Both the position numbers and the translations under genes were made by a program. Under the pieces are notes generated by a model. The model made no database searches and was not told the origin of the DNA. It saw nothing but the letters and a program-made list of their open reading frames with translations. Below are positions 1 to 12,600 of a stretch of 64,000 nucleotides of DNA, piece by piece. Where the stretch lies: the NCBI RefSeq assembly GCF_001039355.2, contig NW_019775984.1, forward strand, positions 83,287-147,286. The letters are read 5' to 3'. Positions within the stretch are counted from its first letter, which is position 1. Each line of letters begins with the position of its first letter. The DNA is from Lingula anatina. Its lineage: Eukaryota > Brachiopoda > Lingulata > Lingulida > Lingulidae.

Positions 1-181
1 ATTAGGAAGTTATTCATGAGTTAGGAAGGAATCCCAAAAATATCCTTTCTTCAGAGAATTATAGCCTATTATANCACACTTAAACTTCTTTTATAAGCTC
101 TTATTTATTTTTCAATACCTGAATAAACCCTCCATTAATAAAATGCTTTATCATTGTATTATTATCAATTTTTATACCAAC

Positions 182-356
182 CTAGACTCCTTTTGCATCC
201 AGTTGTAATCCACACTCTCAATGTCACTTGGGAAGTGGAAATGATTAGCCCTCCACAGACATGGTGCAAGATTCTCATGCTCTGACAGGACAAGTCTGTC
301 ATACACCGCCTTCTCAGTGGTCCACTTGTCTCTCAAATGTGGAGGATAGAGCTTCA
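182..356 (-). CDS. Internal exon of a type II TGF-beta/activin/BMP-receptor-like Ser/Thr kinase (partial gene)
   Basis: One 175-nt exon read on the minus strand, bounded by an acceptor (ACAG before 356) and a donor (GTTGGT below 182). It encodes about 58 residues that begin VKLYPPHLRDKWTTEKAVYD and include SEHENL. This matches the N-lobe of type II TGF-beta-superfamily receptors, where V-A-V-K-[IV]-F/Y-P carries the ATP-binding lysine of strand beta3 and the later [KE]HENI lies after the alpha-C helix. Such kinases sit in the plasma membrane and phosphorylate type I receptors. The rest of the kinase would lie below position 1, outside the window. I could not identify the extracellular exons further up. 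The region after HENL is divergent, so the subfamily (activin, BMPR2 or AMHR2 type) is not decided. Confidence 0.55.
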
Positions 357-3300
357 CTGTCCCTTGTTTTACCAGACCTTCATCTCCCTGAAGCCATTTT
401 ACTTTAAATTTCGAGGGCCCATTCTGTTATGATGAAGAAAAATGGTAAAAACATCTTAAATCATTTGGCAACCATGTGGACTTTTGTTCTGTGTTCAAAC
501 TAATAAAAAATTAAGAACTTAAGGGCAGATTACATGGACACAATTGTTCATGAGAGTGGATTTTGGTTACTTTTACTTCAGTGTGCAATCTTAACTTTGT
601 ATTTTTGATTCGTTCGAACCAAAACTTGTTACAGACCTTTTTTAAATACAGCTTTGGGCAAATTCATTACCATCTCTTGCCATTACATTGCATGTGCTTG
701 CTGTCAAACTGAATAATGTTTTTTTAATGAGAAAGTTTGAATCCCTCCCTCCCCCCCCCCCCAAAAAAAAAAAAATTGCTCCATAATTTTTCGAAAATTT
801 TACCCCTATAACCCATAAAAATATTTTAAAACCAAACAGAATAGGTTGTTGAAGTGTTACCTATAAAGACACATTTACTTAACCTTTCAGAAAAGAATGT
901 GTTTAAAAAAAGCTTATTTTTTAAAATTCTTGTTTCTTTTAATGGTCCCTCATAAATGTCTTTGCATTTAATTGTGACTCGAGTTGTGAAGAAGCTGCTT
1001 GGAACAGATTAGTTTTCTGCTTTGAAAATCGAGATCTGAATGCTCCTTTTGACACTGGGGGCTTCAGGTTATTGGTCGTCAAAACAAACTCTTGATTTCA
1101 ATTTGTCACATCACTTGACGCACCTTCAAGTCGTGCTGACACAATTTAGATTTCCCAAAATTCATTCCCCAACAAACAATGAGTAACAATAATTCTTTAC
1201 CTTTTTGTTATGCTTGATATCCTTGTTTATTTTGCAATTTTAAACCCGGGGATTAAATTTTGGTGGTTAAAATAGATCAGTTACGTATTTGTTACAAAAA
1301 AAGTTTCATTTACACATTTTTATTGTTGTTTTTGGTACTTCTAATATTTACATAGAAATCTGATATTAAATTAAAGGTAGTTATTTTTGCATAGCAAAAT
1401 AAATCTATCCAAGAGGGTGGTCAGAAAATACTTACTGCAAGGAATTTAAACTCAGAGTTAAACATTTGTTATAATTGCTTTGATATTATTATATAGATGT
1501 TTCAGTAAACCAACTTCTTTCAAGAATTTCTAAAACGATATGATATGACTGCACCTGTTAAGAGTAATCTGTACTAATTTATGAAGTTTATATCCCTCCT
1601 TCATAATTTCTACATGATCCAAATAAAGCAGTAAAACCCGATTTGATTTTCATTTCATTCAAGGTGCATACTTTAATTTAATGTAATTGTAGAATAAACA
1701 TAAATATTTACATATTTCAAATTTATTTAGCTCACAATTGTGCCCTTTGATACTAGAATCTCGGTTGTAGGTTGCGGGCCTTTTGTAGTTTGTTACCTTT
1801 CACAGATTGCCAGGCAAGGGAGTGAGGAATCTAACCACTGCAATGAGCAACTTGTGTCATCTGTAAGGCATACTAACACCCTTCATTAGGTATAATATTT
1901 ACATATAGCCAGAGGGGAGATATGCAAACCCAATCGAATGAATATTTTACACCTCACTGAATGGGCAGTTAAACTATTTTCAAATAATTTTTCCACAAAG
2001 AATTGCCCTGTCTCACATTTCATTATGACCTCTGTGTGCTTTATACATTGAGCTTTTGTGACTATGAGCTAGCTTGAAAGCAAACGTGAAAGATTTTGCG
2101 AAGCCTGGTTGGCTGTCTTGTAGGTTACTGAAGGTACTAACACTTGCACCAAAAGAGTGAGTTATCTCCTGCATATGAAAATCAATCATTTGTAAGTGTC
2201 AGGGAAAATTGTTTATTTTTCCATCAGTTATACTCTTGGTAGCTTAAGCATGAACTATGGGATAATGATCTTAAGTGATCACCATGATTTCTTCAATTGG
2301 GATTGCTGACCTCAAGTAATGTCTAAGGTCAAAGTTGCAAGTTTAGCCTTGGTGCATTCAAATAATGTTCACTCAGTGCATTGTGCTACAGCTAGACAAT
2401 TGAGTGCACTTTATAGTCATGTCTTTCAAAATTAATATTCAGACATCCTTTTTCATTCAAGTAATCATGAAATGTGACAGAAATATCTGCAGTAACGTAT
2501 TTAAATTCTTGAAGTAATACTGTAAAAAATTATGCCACAACCATATTATGTGAAATGATGGCCAAATGCACATGCATGTATTTGAGGATTTAGGATTTTG
2601 CTAAAGGAGCTGGACACACACACACATATATGGGTTTACTTTGGTTTTGCTCAACTTAATTGAAGTCTCAGGTTATACTAGTAAACCCCTTTTTGCTTTA
2701 AGGACATGAAATAAATGTCAAACACAAAGAGAAGAGTCTGTAACGATGAACAGCAAAGTTATTGTCACCCTTTTTATGGAATTTGGTACACATTTCAATG
2801 GAGAAACATTTTTCAAAACATACAAATTGTTAGAATTTCTTAAGCATTTTTTATGGTTATTTTATGCTCTGTTTGCACAGACTGAAAGAAGAGCATTATT
2901 ATCAATCTATTTTTAAAATTTAGACATATTTTTCAGAATGAATAGGTGACAAGTTTTGAGGTGACAGTTGAATAAAAAGGTTTATGGGTGATAAATACTA
3001 GCATTATGTATCATGTTTTCATTTGGTTTGCATGTGTGACTAGAATTTAGCTGTTTGTTTTGACATACTTTTTTCTATTTTATGAAACAACTTCATAATT
3101 ATTTATCTATTCATTCAGTTATTTATTGTATTTCCTAATTTATATACTCATTCATTAATTTTTTGTGCATATTCAGTTTTCCAAAATGGCATATTGGATT
3201 ATTATTGTTAACATATGATCGAGATTGTTTTATCCCTATTAATCAAAAGATATTAATTATTACCACATAAAAGCACTGTTATTAACTGAGATCTTTTGAT

Positions 3301-3703
3301 GTGACTGTATGGCAGAGGTAGTTTGCATGAGCTATATGGAGCAGAAAAATTAAATCTGTCAGACATAACAGTAACACTACTAAATTTCACAAATACTATA
3401 TTACTTCAAAGGGGAGCACGCCCACAAAGCCATCAACTATGGTCTGATCAATATTTTGATATGATCTTGAAGTTGGGGTGAAGTTACAGCTGGTGCATTT
3501 TAATGTGGCCTTACCATATTCACATATAACTAGTAACTAGCATTAATCCTTTCCATGTTACAGGTGTAAAACTAAGTGTCTGATATGGACTATGGGCAAC
3601 AACTATCAATAGCATTAATCAACATCCACTTAATGGAATATTTCACATCAAGGATCTAATTCTTTAAAAATGAAAAATATTTGAAGAAATGTTGTATAAA
3701 TTA
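357..3703. other. Intergenic or intronic AT-rich DNA, no gene seen
   Basis: Mostly AT-rich sequence without a convincing coding segment. It could hold introns or 5' exons of the kinase gene to the left. A C-run/A-run tract lies near 745-775 and a short CA/TA tract near 2610-2630. No transposon ends recognised. Confidence 0.4.
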
Positions 3704-4717
3704 TCAACAGTTTATCTCTGATTTTACACAAAATAACACAAATACAAAAGTATGCATTCTGTCACAAAAATCATCCAACCTCACCTTCTTGTTTATTGAC
3801 AAAACTTGCATGTCTTCCAGTTCAAAGGGTGCATCCTCCTGTCTCTGTGTCACACGTCCACAGCAACACTTCATACTAGACAAACTGGCACACGGATGTA
3901 AGACTGTTGTAAGACTAACACACAATCCAAAAATGCACAGCTCTTGGGCATCATTAATGTTGTAATCCCCGATGAAGGATAAAGTAAGCACTGTTAAAAT
4001 AATTGTCCAACATATCAAGTTGGCTGCAACTGGTAAGAGAACTTTGACTGCCATCTCTTTATTGGAAGGAATCGTCCTGAGCTTTGCAACATTGTATTTT
4101 TGTACCCTGTTGTTTTTAATTGTCAGTTTTGCTATTGCTGCTATAGCAAAACAGAGCCCTGTAAAGATGCTGATCCAACTTATGGACAGCACTATCACTG
4201 CATATTCCCAGCCCTTTTCATGGGGTAACTGTAGTGGACTGCATGGTATGGCAGTGGCATCATAAGAACTTTCAAAATAAGGTAAACCCATGTAAGGCAG
4301 CGCAGTCACAGTGGCAGAGAAAATGGTAATTGTTACTATAATGATGCAGTAATTATATATATGCATTTTTTCATTCTGTGAAGATGGGGAAATGAAAAGA
4401 AGAGAGGTACTTGTTGGCACCAGCCATAGGATAATTTGTGCTGAAAATGTTCCCAAGAATCCAGCAATTCTACATAGATGTTTTTCTTCATCTGACAGAT
4501 ATCCTCTGAGCACATGAAGAATGAAGGATGTTCCCAGCAACACATAGCAGCTAAATGTGAGGACAAAAATGAGATTATACAGCAGAGGGTGTCTTTTGAG
4601 TTTGCAGTATATTCTGCTGCAGATAAGGCTGAATAAAAACACTGCATTCAAACTCAAACCAAGCACAGCAATCCCTGTAGAAATGTGGGAGAATGTATCC
4701 ACAGTAACAAGGATCAT
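3704..4717 (-). CDS. Rhodopsin-like (class A) seven-transmembrane receptor, orphan, possibly LGR-like
   Basis: An uninterrupted minus-strand reading frame of about 337 residues from the ATG at 4717; the frame stays open upstream, so this may be the large last exon of a longer gene. Seven hydrophobic segments are visible. Cysteines in the first and second extracellular loops (KHLCRIAGF and AIPCSPL) could form the usual class A disulfide. ICW in helix 6 stands where CWxP is usual, and VLHPCASL in helix 7 where NPxxY is usual. The DRY motif after helix 3 is missing (LLFISPSSQ). The helix 4 to loop region (ALPYMGLPYF) and the helix 7 HP recall the leucine-rich-repeat receptors (LGR/relaxin type), but no LRR exons were found upstream, so that placement is weak. 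Ligand unknown. The tail after LSINKK could be intron read-through. Confidence 0.55.
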   Translation of the reverse strand: MILVTVDTFSHISTGIAVLGLSLNAVFLFSLICSRIYCKLKRHPLLYNLIFVLTFSCYVLLGTSFILHVLRGYLSDEEKHLCRIAGFLGTFSAQIILWLVPTSTSLLFISPSSQNEKMHIYNYCIIIVTITIFSATVTALPYMGLPYFESSYDATAIPCSPLQLPHEKGWEYAVIVLSISWISIFTGLCFAIAAIAKLTIKNNRVQKYNVAKLRTIPSNKEMAVKVLLPVAANLICWTIILTVLTLSFIGDYNINDAQELCIFGLCVSLTTVLHPCASLSSMKCCCGRVTQRQEDAPFELEDMQVLSINKKVRLDDFCDRMHTFVFVLFCVKSEINC

Positions 4718-4992
4718 TTTGATAGATGAACTGTCAGAATATAACACTTGGCAGGTTACAACTTTATCTTGTTTAGAATGTCAACCTTTTCTACTTAGTA
4801 CTTGTGGATCCTTTTTTTTTTCTTGACAAAACTGATATGAATACTTCATCTGTTTCATGCTCATTGGATACATACGCCTTGCTGTGTGGTGACTGGAATA
4901 GAAAAAAAAAATGAATACCAAAAACTTTTGAACCTATCATAATTTTTTATAAGTAAACTGGATTTCAACCTTTAAATCATTTAAAATGCAAC

Positions 4993-5035
4993 TTAAAGTA
5001 TCATTTTTAAATGCAACTTAAAAATGATACTTTAA
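4993..5035. repeat. Perfect 18-bp inverted repeat with 7-bp loop
   Basis: Arms TTAAAGTATCATTTTTAA (4993-5010) and its exact reverse complement (5018-5035) flank ATGCAAC. It lies upstream of the seven-helix receptor. Probably the relic of a small foldback element; no regulatory role can be read from it. Confidence 0.6.
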
Positions 5036-6215
5036 AATGTACACATCATTTTCTTTAAAATCCTCCTTATATCATTCTCTAGGTCTAGCAAACACAATAT
5101 GATGTTATCTTGGAGAGTCATTTACCCATGTTTTAAAAGATGACACTTCCTTGTCTTGACCCCACCTAGCTTCAGTTCAGTGACACTGATAAGGTTTTAA
5201 AGTTAGTTCATTTTTTTGCCTCCTTTATGTATCCTTTAAGCCCACTGAGAGGAAAGTAATCCAAACTTTGAGATCATAAAGTAATCTGGATTACTAGCTG
5301 TGCCTCCTCCCTGATCTCCATACTAAAGTAGGTATCAGAGAGAAGAAGACATTCACGATGGAGGAAAAAGGAGCTGCAACACCATTATATTTCATTTCCA
5401 GGTGCACAGAAATAGAGAATTGCATGTCTGTTCCATTTAGGTAAGTGCAGGTCTCTTCACAATGTTAAAGGCAATGTGCATTTGATTCTTTTTTTCTTTT
5501 CATTTGTGATAAAATATACAACAGGATGTATCAAGTGTATCAAGTATCATTTACATTCAAAAACATTATTAATTTTTTCCTGTTTTTTTCCTAATTGTAT
5601 ATAATCACTTAAAAAAGTATAACCAATGTTTTATTGTTATTGTGCGTTTTCTGTCACAAAACATCACATGAAATGCTTTTGGACAAAGCCACTAGTTTAA
5701 GTGAATGGCATTTCCACTTATAACAACACGAAGATTGCTATGCAATCGCTCACAGCAGCAGCAAGACATTGTTCCACAAAATTTACTGTACTGAATTATC
5801 TTGTAATTGACTACAAAAATTGCCCCTCAATTTCCTCTGGTGATGCCCAACACTTAAAATTGATGATGATTTTCATGTCAGACCACATTGAGGAAATCCA
5901 TTACATTGTCTCAATACATTTGGACCAACTCTGGGTTAAATTTCAAGGTTTTGTTGAAGCCTCTATTAGATGTAATTTTGTTTGGCTTGTGCCATGCAGT
6001 ACCATACACCAATCTTAGAAATTGTGATGCAATAGCCCACTTATAGCATTTGAGTATAATTTAAGAGTAGAAGGAAAGGGATAAATGCAAGTCAAATTAT
6101 TGCACACTTTAAAATGATATTTTAATATTATTAAAATAACGAAACCCAAATAACTTCAGCGTAACTTGGACACAAGTTAACTTAAAGAAGTTCTCAGAGG
6201 GAATGTATTACAATT

Positions 6216-6564
6216 AAAAGTACACTCCATGAAATTTACCCACCAAAATATATTTTCCCAAGAAAATAAGCCATTTTCTTGTACTCATGAACCATATTTA
6301 ACTACCCCTTTCTACACATAGATTTGACCTTTGATAAAATTAATAAAGGTTATTTTTAGCTTAAAATGACTGACCAGTTATTATAACACCCACCATTTTC
6401 CTATAAGCTCAAAAATGGAAATTTCAACATAAGGTATGCCCCAGGAAAAAACTATTTTAAGGTGTTAAATCATTTTTAAGGTGTACATAAGGTTTTATAG
6501 GAAATTGTGGATGCCAAAAATATACATTTTGGGGATTTTCAAACCCATGGAGTGTACCTTTAAA
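6216..6564. mobile_element. MITE-like element with ends AAGTACACTCCATG / CATGGAGTGTACCTT
   Basis: About 350 bp of non-coding DNA with inverted ends: GTACACTCCATG near 6220-6231 and CATGGAGTGTAC near 6546-6557. The outer bases (TTAAAAG / CTTTAAA) could include a TTAA or TTA target duplication. No coding capacity. Confidence 0.5.
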
Positions 6565-8934
6565 CTAATGTGGACCACAAAATTTTGTTTTGTTTAGAGT
6601 TGAGGAAAAACCTGAATCATTTTAATACAATATATACCATTCAAAAGTATTTGTTATTTTTGTTAGATTGTAGGTCTTGTTCTATTTTTCTAATATTGAT
6701 AATGTAAAACCCGGGCCTGCATGTCTTTCCACTTAACAAATTTCCTAAAGATAAATTAGAATCCTAAAACTGCCTTTTTTTTTTTTTTTTTGCTTGTCTC
6801 ACCCTATTTACCCATGCATCTATATAGAGAATCTCCACCATTCTCCATCCTTTATCTAAGCAAAGCAAGCATCTAGAGTGCAACGTTTTAGCAATATACC
6901 AAGGGTGGCTTTTATTTGAATAGTGGGAAAAATCATGCACTTTAATGTTAAAACACTTTAATTTACGTTTTTTATCTATTAGATTTATATATGTATGCAT
7001 TAACAAATGTGCTACATATAAAAAAACTAAATAGTAAGTGCCAATGTTAGTCTTTGGGCAACGCGTGCGCCACTGCTAAGCGGGAGAGAGGGTGGTCGAA
7101 CGTGCGCGAACATAACCCAGCTTACAAGATTAGCGATAAAGTTGCGCAAATGATAAAGAACTTGACCCATGGTTTAGTGTGTTTCTCTTTTCGTAAGAGC
7201 AATTCATTAAAAAGTACAGGTGTGCACGACCAGCTTGTCTGTTGCGAAAGTTTTCAATGTTGCTTCATTGGAAAAAAATGATCTACCACAGGGGCTCAGG
7301 ATAGCCCAGTGTTAAATAATTACAATTTATAAGAAGAGTTTCTACTAAGAACTAATATTCTCGACGCGGTGTCATTTCTCTATCTATTAAGATTGACAAC
7401 CCCAACAGCATGCAAACGGTACTTAACCTCTTCACGATATATAGCGTCACATTTTAAAGCAACTCATTCATGTCCTAACTATATAACGTAGACTGCGACG
7501 AAAAGAACTCTCCTATTGTTTTACTCACCTTTCTGTGCCTTTGCTAGTTCTTATACATTCCTCGTCGTGAATCTACTTGACAAAATGGTAGAGCAATAGT
7601 GTCTGTTGTTACACTCTCCAGTTTGTGTTGATATATATAGTATGCTTGGCTATTTATTACGGTTCTCGCATACAATCGACACTCAGAACAATACGGCTCA
7701 GCTAGCTCAGGTGGGGAGATACCAGTAACGACACCTATTTGGAGAAGTGGAAATTTTCAGATAACAGTTCGAACAGGAACATTTTAATTGTGGTTGTCAA
7801 TCTCGGAGTGTAGAAATCCAGAATGCTCCAATTACAAGTTTTAACTTAAATCTTTAAGTTAAAGACTCTCTTCTTGATTTTTCTGTTTTGGGGCATTGTA
7901 CTTAGGCCCCCTTTACACTGGACGGCGTCCTTTCTGCGTCCCCTAGTACGGCCCCGTTTGAGAGTGAAAAAATTACTTTACGTGCCGACAACTGGCCGAT
8001 CATTGAACATCTATTTTGCAACGAAAGCGATGCTTGAGCTCTGCTTCTAATGCATCCAGCATAGCCTTGTATTTTGCTTTCTTGAGATCGGCATAGAGTA
8101 TTTCTTACTAGCTTGCTAACTCATTTGCTTTGTGGTTCCCTACATTTATTTATCTACTTATATATCTTCACATAAACGGTGATTAAGTCTGCGTTTCCAT
8201 CCAGGTGGGTTAATGAAATGGTCATTTTAATTTAATTACACTTCTAAACTGAGAGCTAAATGGCTTCTAGATTGTCCTGATACAGATTGATAGCTTAACC
8301 GATTAAATGAAGTGAGTCATATAGTTTATAATTTCAAGGTAGAGAACCATTTCAAAAAACATGAAGTTGAGGTACTCCATTTGACTCGACTATAATAAAT
8401 AAAATAAAACAAAATGCATATATGACACATAAAATTATATATAATCCTTATGAATTTTTTAAAATTAAATTGAATGGAATGGGATTGATAAGTTTTGTAG
8501 CTGCTAATCCAATAAAATGTTTGGAAAACTGAAAATTCATTTACGATTAAATATGATACGATAATAAACTACTCGTTTCCTTTTGCATTTCGACTTTTTC
8601 TTTGAATGGTATGTACGTGTTTTCATGTGCCCATTTAATGCTTTTATATTTTTTGTTTTGGGAGTTGTTAAGAATTTCATGGTTGATTCCATGGTTGTAT
8701 TTGTCCCGTGTCATTGTGGTCATCGCACAAGATGTTTTGTGGTTCACAAATTTCCACCAGAATTATTTCTAATGCGAATACCCTATGCAGAATAATGATA
8801 GTTTGTGTAGTTACATGGCACTGTTTTTGGACCTAAAATTATGGTTAACCGAAGAACAACAGAAACATCCTAGCATTCTTTTTAGTCAAATGCAGCTGAC
8901 CCAATGTAAAGAAGGGGTCATATGTTTTGATTTT

Positions 8935-9021
8935 TTAATACGAGACAAAGAGGGCATGGGGTGTTATTTTAGTGTCAAAATACCTGGCATATACCTATTC
9001 ACGCAAACCATAGCGGCATGG
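8935..9021 (+). pseudogene. Possible C1q-domain fragment
   Basis: The end of a short plus-strand frame reads FSVKIPGIYLFTQTIAAW, stop. PGIY[LV]F-x-[WTF]-T-I is the signature in the middle of gC1q domains, which are greatly expanded in bivalves. Nothing convincing for the rest of the domain was found on either side, so this is at best an exon edge or a relic, and may be chance. Confidence 0.2.
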
Positions 9022-9676
9022 TAAATACCCTTTCAAGACATCCTATCCGTGATTTTCCCGCCAAATCGGATTTTCCTCGGAAAAAAATCTCCTGCGCACG
9101 AATATTTGCTGGGCCCGTGCCTGTGCTCAGGTTCGACGTTTTGTACAATTTCTAATTATATAAATTACTGGCCAGCCAAATTAAACACGATATTAAAATC
9201 GATATGAGGTACTTTTAATTAATTAATTTGAGGGTTTTATCGTTTTTTAGACATGGCCACGGGCATTGTGAAGTGGCGGGGGGGGGGGGGGGGGGGTCGG
9301 GTATACGTGCACTTGTGCGTCAAATTTTTGAATTGAACAAACTTTTCGATCCGTCAAAAATGATGACAATGTTTTACTCTTTTGATGATGGCGCTTCCAT
9401 TTTTTAAGGGTTTCAACATGTATGTCATTATTTCTTTGATGTACTTAACTGTTTGAGTAACGTTATATATAAAATGGAAAAATATAATTCTGATAAAAAA
9501 GACATAAATCCATTAATTTCTCATCATTTATTCAGATCAAATATGTAATAGTAGACATGCCCTTGCACAATTCACTTATCGCAAGTGATTTTTCATAACA
9601 TAGTGTATATTTGCAGCTGAATAAGTTTGATCAAAGTAACATAAGATTAACTATGCTGAAAAGTGTACTTTATCAT

Positions 9677-12600
9677 TCATCTTCTTTTCTTTGTAGTTTT
9701 CAATCCAACATATTTGTCGGTATAACTGTGTTTAACGACGTCAGCAAGTACCACGACAGAATGAAAACGAAACCAAATCACTAAAGGAAACGTCAAAGTA
9801 GAGAGTATCGCCCAAGCAGTGAATGAATAAAAGTTTTGCTGCAATGTGTTTGGATCAGCACTTCGTAAAGCAAAAGTGTCAAGAGCCCACAAGCAAAAAT
9901 TGATAAACTGAAGGAAAATTAGCCCTTGCCTTCCTGGTTTTTCAATCGCGTGTTCCCGTGTAATGGAGCGACGCGGCAAAGCGAAAGCCACAAGGAATAC
10001 AGTCTGCATGGTTGTACTAATGATATCGATACAAATAGAAACCATGACCAAGGTCCTGAGACTGTCGTTTTCTGTATCCCCAAAAATACCAGCTATAAAT
10101 GTGAGAATGGTATATCCTAGTACGCCCATATATGACACACCCATTAAAGCCTTGTCGAGCATTTTGAATTGATGTCGGTTCTCCTCTGCGAACATCCTGC
10201 GCTCTCTGCGGTGTCTTGCTTCTTTAAGAAAAGTATTCTTCTTCGCCAAAGGGCTCATTTTGATGTACGTAAAAATCGATGTCACAATGCTCAAAATATT
10301 GAATAAAAAATCTGCTACGAACAAAGTTACAGTGGAATGCCAACGGTGCAATTCAAACAACCAATTACTGTGTTTTTCCTGACCGGCATTGTGCAAGAAC
10401 ATCATAATGACCACCAATATAAAGCATAACAGAAGAAAGCCCAAGTATGTCCCAAAGTGATAAGTGAAATAACCGTTGTGGTGCCGGTTACCGACTTCAA
10501 CTCTACCAAGAAAATCAGTTTTTGGTGTGCCAACGTGGTTTTCATCCTTTTCTTCACTGGCATCAATGTTTCCGTCCTCTATGTACGTAGTCCTACGCAT
10601 CTGGACTTTCTCTCCCACCTTTGTCCAAATGATATAAACCATGGAGGCGGAGAGGAGGCTGTGTTCTATCACGCAAGGGAAAAGGTAAGGTGAGAAAGCA
10701 TTCTGTATCCCGTCGCTACACTTGTAACTCGGAGTGAGAGTGTGACCATTTGTTGAATAGCTACTGTCTGAAATATTGTAATAAAACATGGAAAATTCAA
10801 AATGACATAGTCTACAGCTATCTTTACTTTTTCTAAACAAAATGTGTGATTTAGCCCTAGACCTCTACCAAAAGGGAGAAAAACTGATCTGAGTTCTTAA
10901 AAAGTGCAATAAAAGTCCAAAACATGGGTAGGGGTGGGGGATAAGAATAATCAAATCCCCCTCTTTAAAATAATATCAGGCTTTAATTTATAACACCAAT
11001 AATAAAGGCCGAGGATCCCTATGTGTCGACATTTTGTTGGATTGATCACTATATGAAAACCATTTCAGTACCATAAACTTATATCAGTATCTGCACCAGA
11101 GCGACCCTCATGTTACTCATATTAACTTCGTCGAAAATTACCATACGTTTTGCGTGCTGCCGACTTTAAAGTCGTGACCGTGGCTAGTAAATTTTTCAGA
11201 CGTACAAGACTATTTCCATCATATGGAGGTCTTACAACTTTAATTTAATATGAACGATAACTCGCAAAATATTGGAATTTTTAATTTTTCACTACTCAAT
11301 CACTGATATTTTCACTATAAGATTGACGATGGATTTGGCAGAGTTTATTATTATTACTATAACTTTAAAACGCGACGAGAAACCTTTCAAAGTTAATCGT
11401 ATGTATGAAAATGAATATTAACGGGTTATAATGTAGGTCTTTATGTACTTTGGACCACATCGTTTGCAGCAAAATGGTGAGATGCAGTAGTTGTGCCCTG
11501 TGGCAGCTGTGCGTCGTGCTCTTCATGGCCTGCAATCTCCTCTCTCGCCTCTTCCACTAGTGTGCTGAGCCACACAGAGAGATTGATACCAAAAAGCAAC
11601 ATCATGCCAAACTTCGACAAGACTTGGATCCAAAAGTACTTGTTGATGCGAATCTGAAATGGTTAAATTTTGAACCTACATTTTTATAGAATGGTGAATT
11701 TGACTGTCAAAAGCTGGTTCAAAGGAAAGGGGGCACAAATACATATACATACACTGTGGTATGTAGTGCAAACTCATAAAAAAAAACTATTTAGTTTCGC
11801 AAAAAATGAATGAATTAATAAATGATTTAAATAGAAATGGAAAACGTTGTAAATGTTACCTTGGCGTATATGAAAAACAGGTAAACCTGTAAAGCTGTGA
11901 ATGTTATTTGAGCGATGGAATTCATGAGAATAGTGGTTTCCAAGCAATTGGCCGCCACATCGTTTTCGTATACTTTCCAGTTTATATATTGCACTATACG
12001 GACGGCATCGTATATGATAGTTCCCGTGCCAAACACTGAAATATTATCACACGATATGTATTATCAACTGATATACTGTAGTTCGAGTAAAACTTAAATA
12101 GCGTGGTAAGCCTTATTTAAGCAAATAAATAAATAAATAAATAAATAAATAAATGAAAAAATAGAGTTACAAGTAACGTTGAACGAGAGACTAAAATTTT
12201 AAACTTTGAACTTTAATACGGGTTGATAGACCGTAAATTTATGAACGGTTTTAGATATACATCGTACATGTAGTGTACCTCGGTGAGGGGGAGAGAATTT
12301 CCAAGAACATTTACTTTCGATATAAAAAGTTTAATGCGTTTATTATAGTTTACGATCGAACCGAGGAAAGTCAACATAAATTGTATGTAGACGCACCTAA
12401 AAGGGTTTGCAAAGTGTCCATTGACATACTATACTAACCAGCAACTCCCAGCTTCTGAAAATTTATGCCGTTCGATTTCTCTTCCTTGTAGGTGTAATCG
12501 TTGGTCAGTTTGTCCTTGGCACCCAGTATCAATACAGTCAGTATCCACGCGATTCCCAGACAGAAGAGGACAGTCAGATAATTCTGTGGAGCAAAAGACG

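Larger units (their letters stand above)
4718..9676. other. Intergenic region with a hairpin, a MITE and a possible C1q scrap
   Basis: No multi-exon gene recognised. It holds a perfect hairpin (4993-5035), an inverted-repeat element (6216-6564), a short GC-richer stretch near 7050-7150 with no assigned function, a possible C1q-like fragment (near 8935-9021) and a poly-G run near 9278-9297. Several frames of 60-105 codons (for example 5701-6018) have no recognisable similarity and are probably chance. Confidence 0.4.

Noticed and set aside
960-1080. Possible upstream exon of the kinase gene on the minus strand (SKGAFRSRFSKQK)
   Set aside because: No similarity to receptor extracellular or juxtamembrane regions that I can support.
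5701-6018. 105-codon plus-strand frame
   Set aside because: No recognisable domain, no splice context, and AT-rich composition like its surroundings.
7684-7735. tRNA-like words (GGCTCAGCTAGCTCAGGTGG)
   Set aside because: Only a D-arm-like stretch; no matching acceptor, anticodon or T arms around it.
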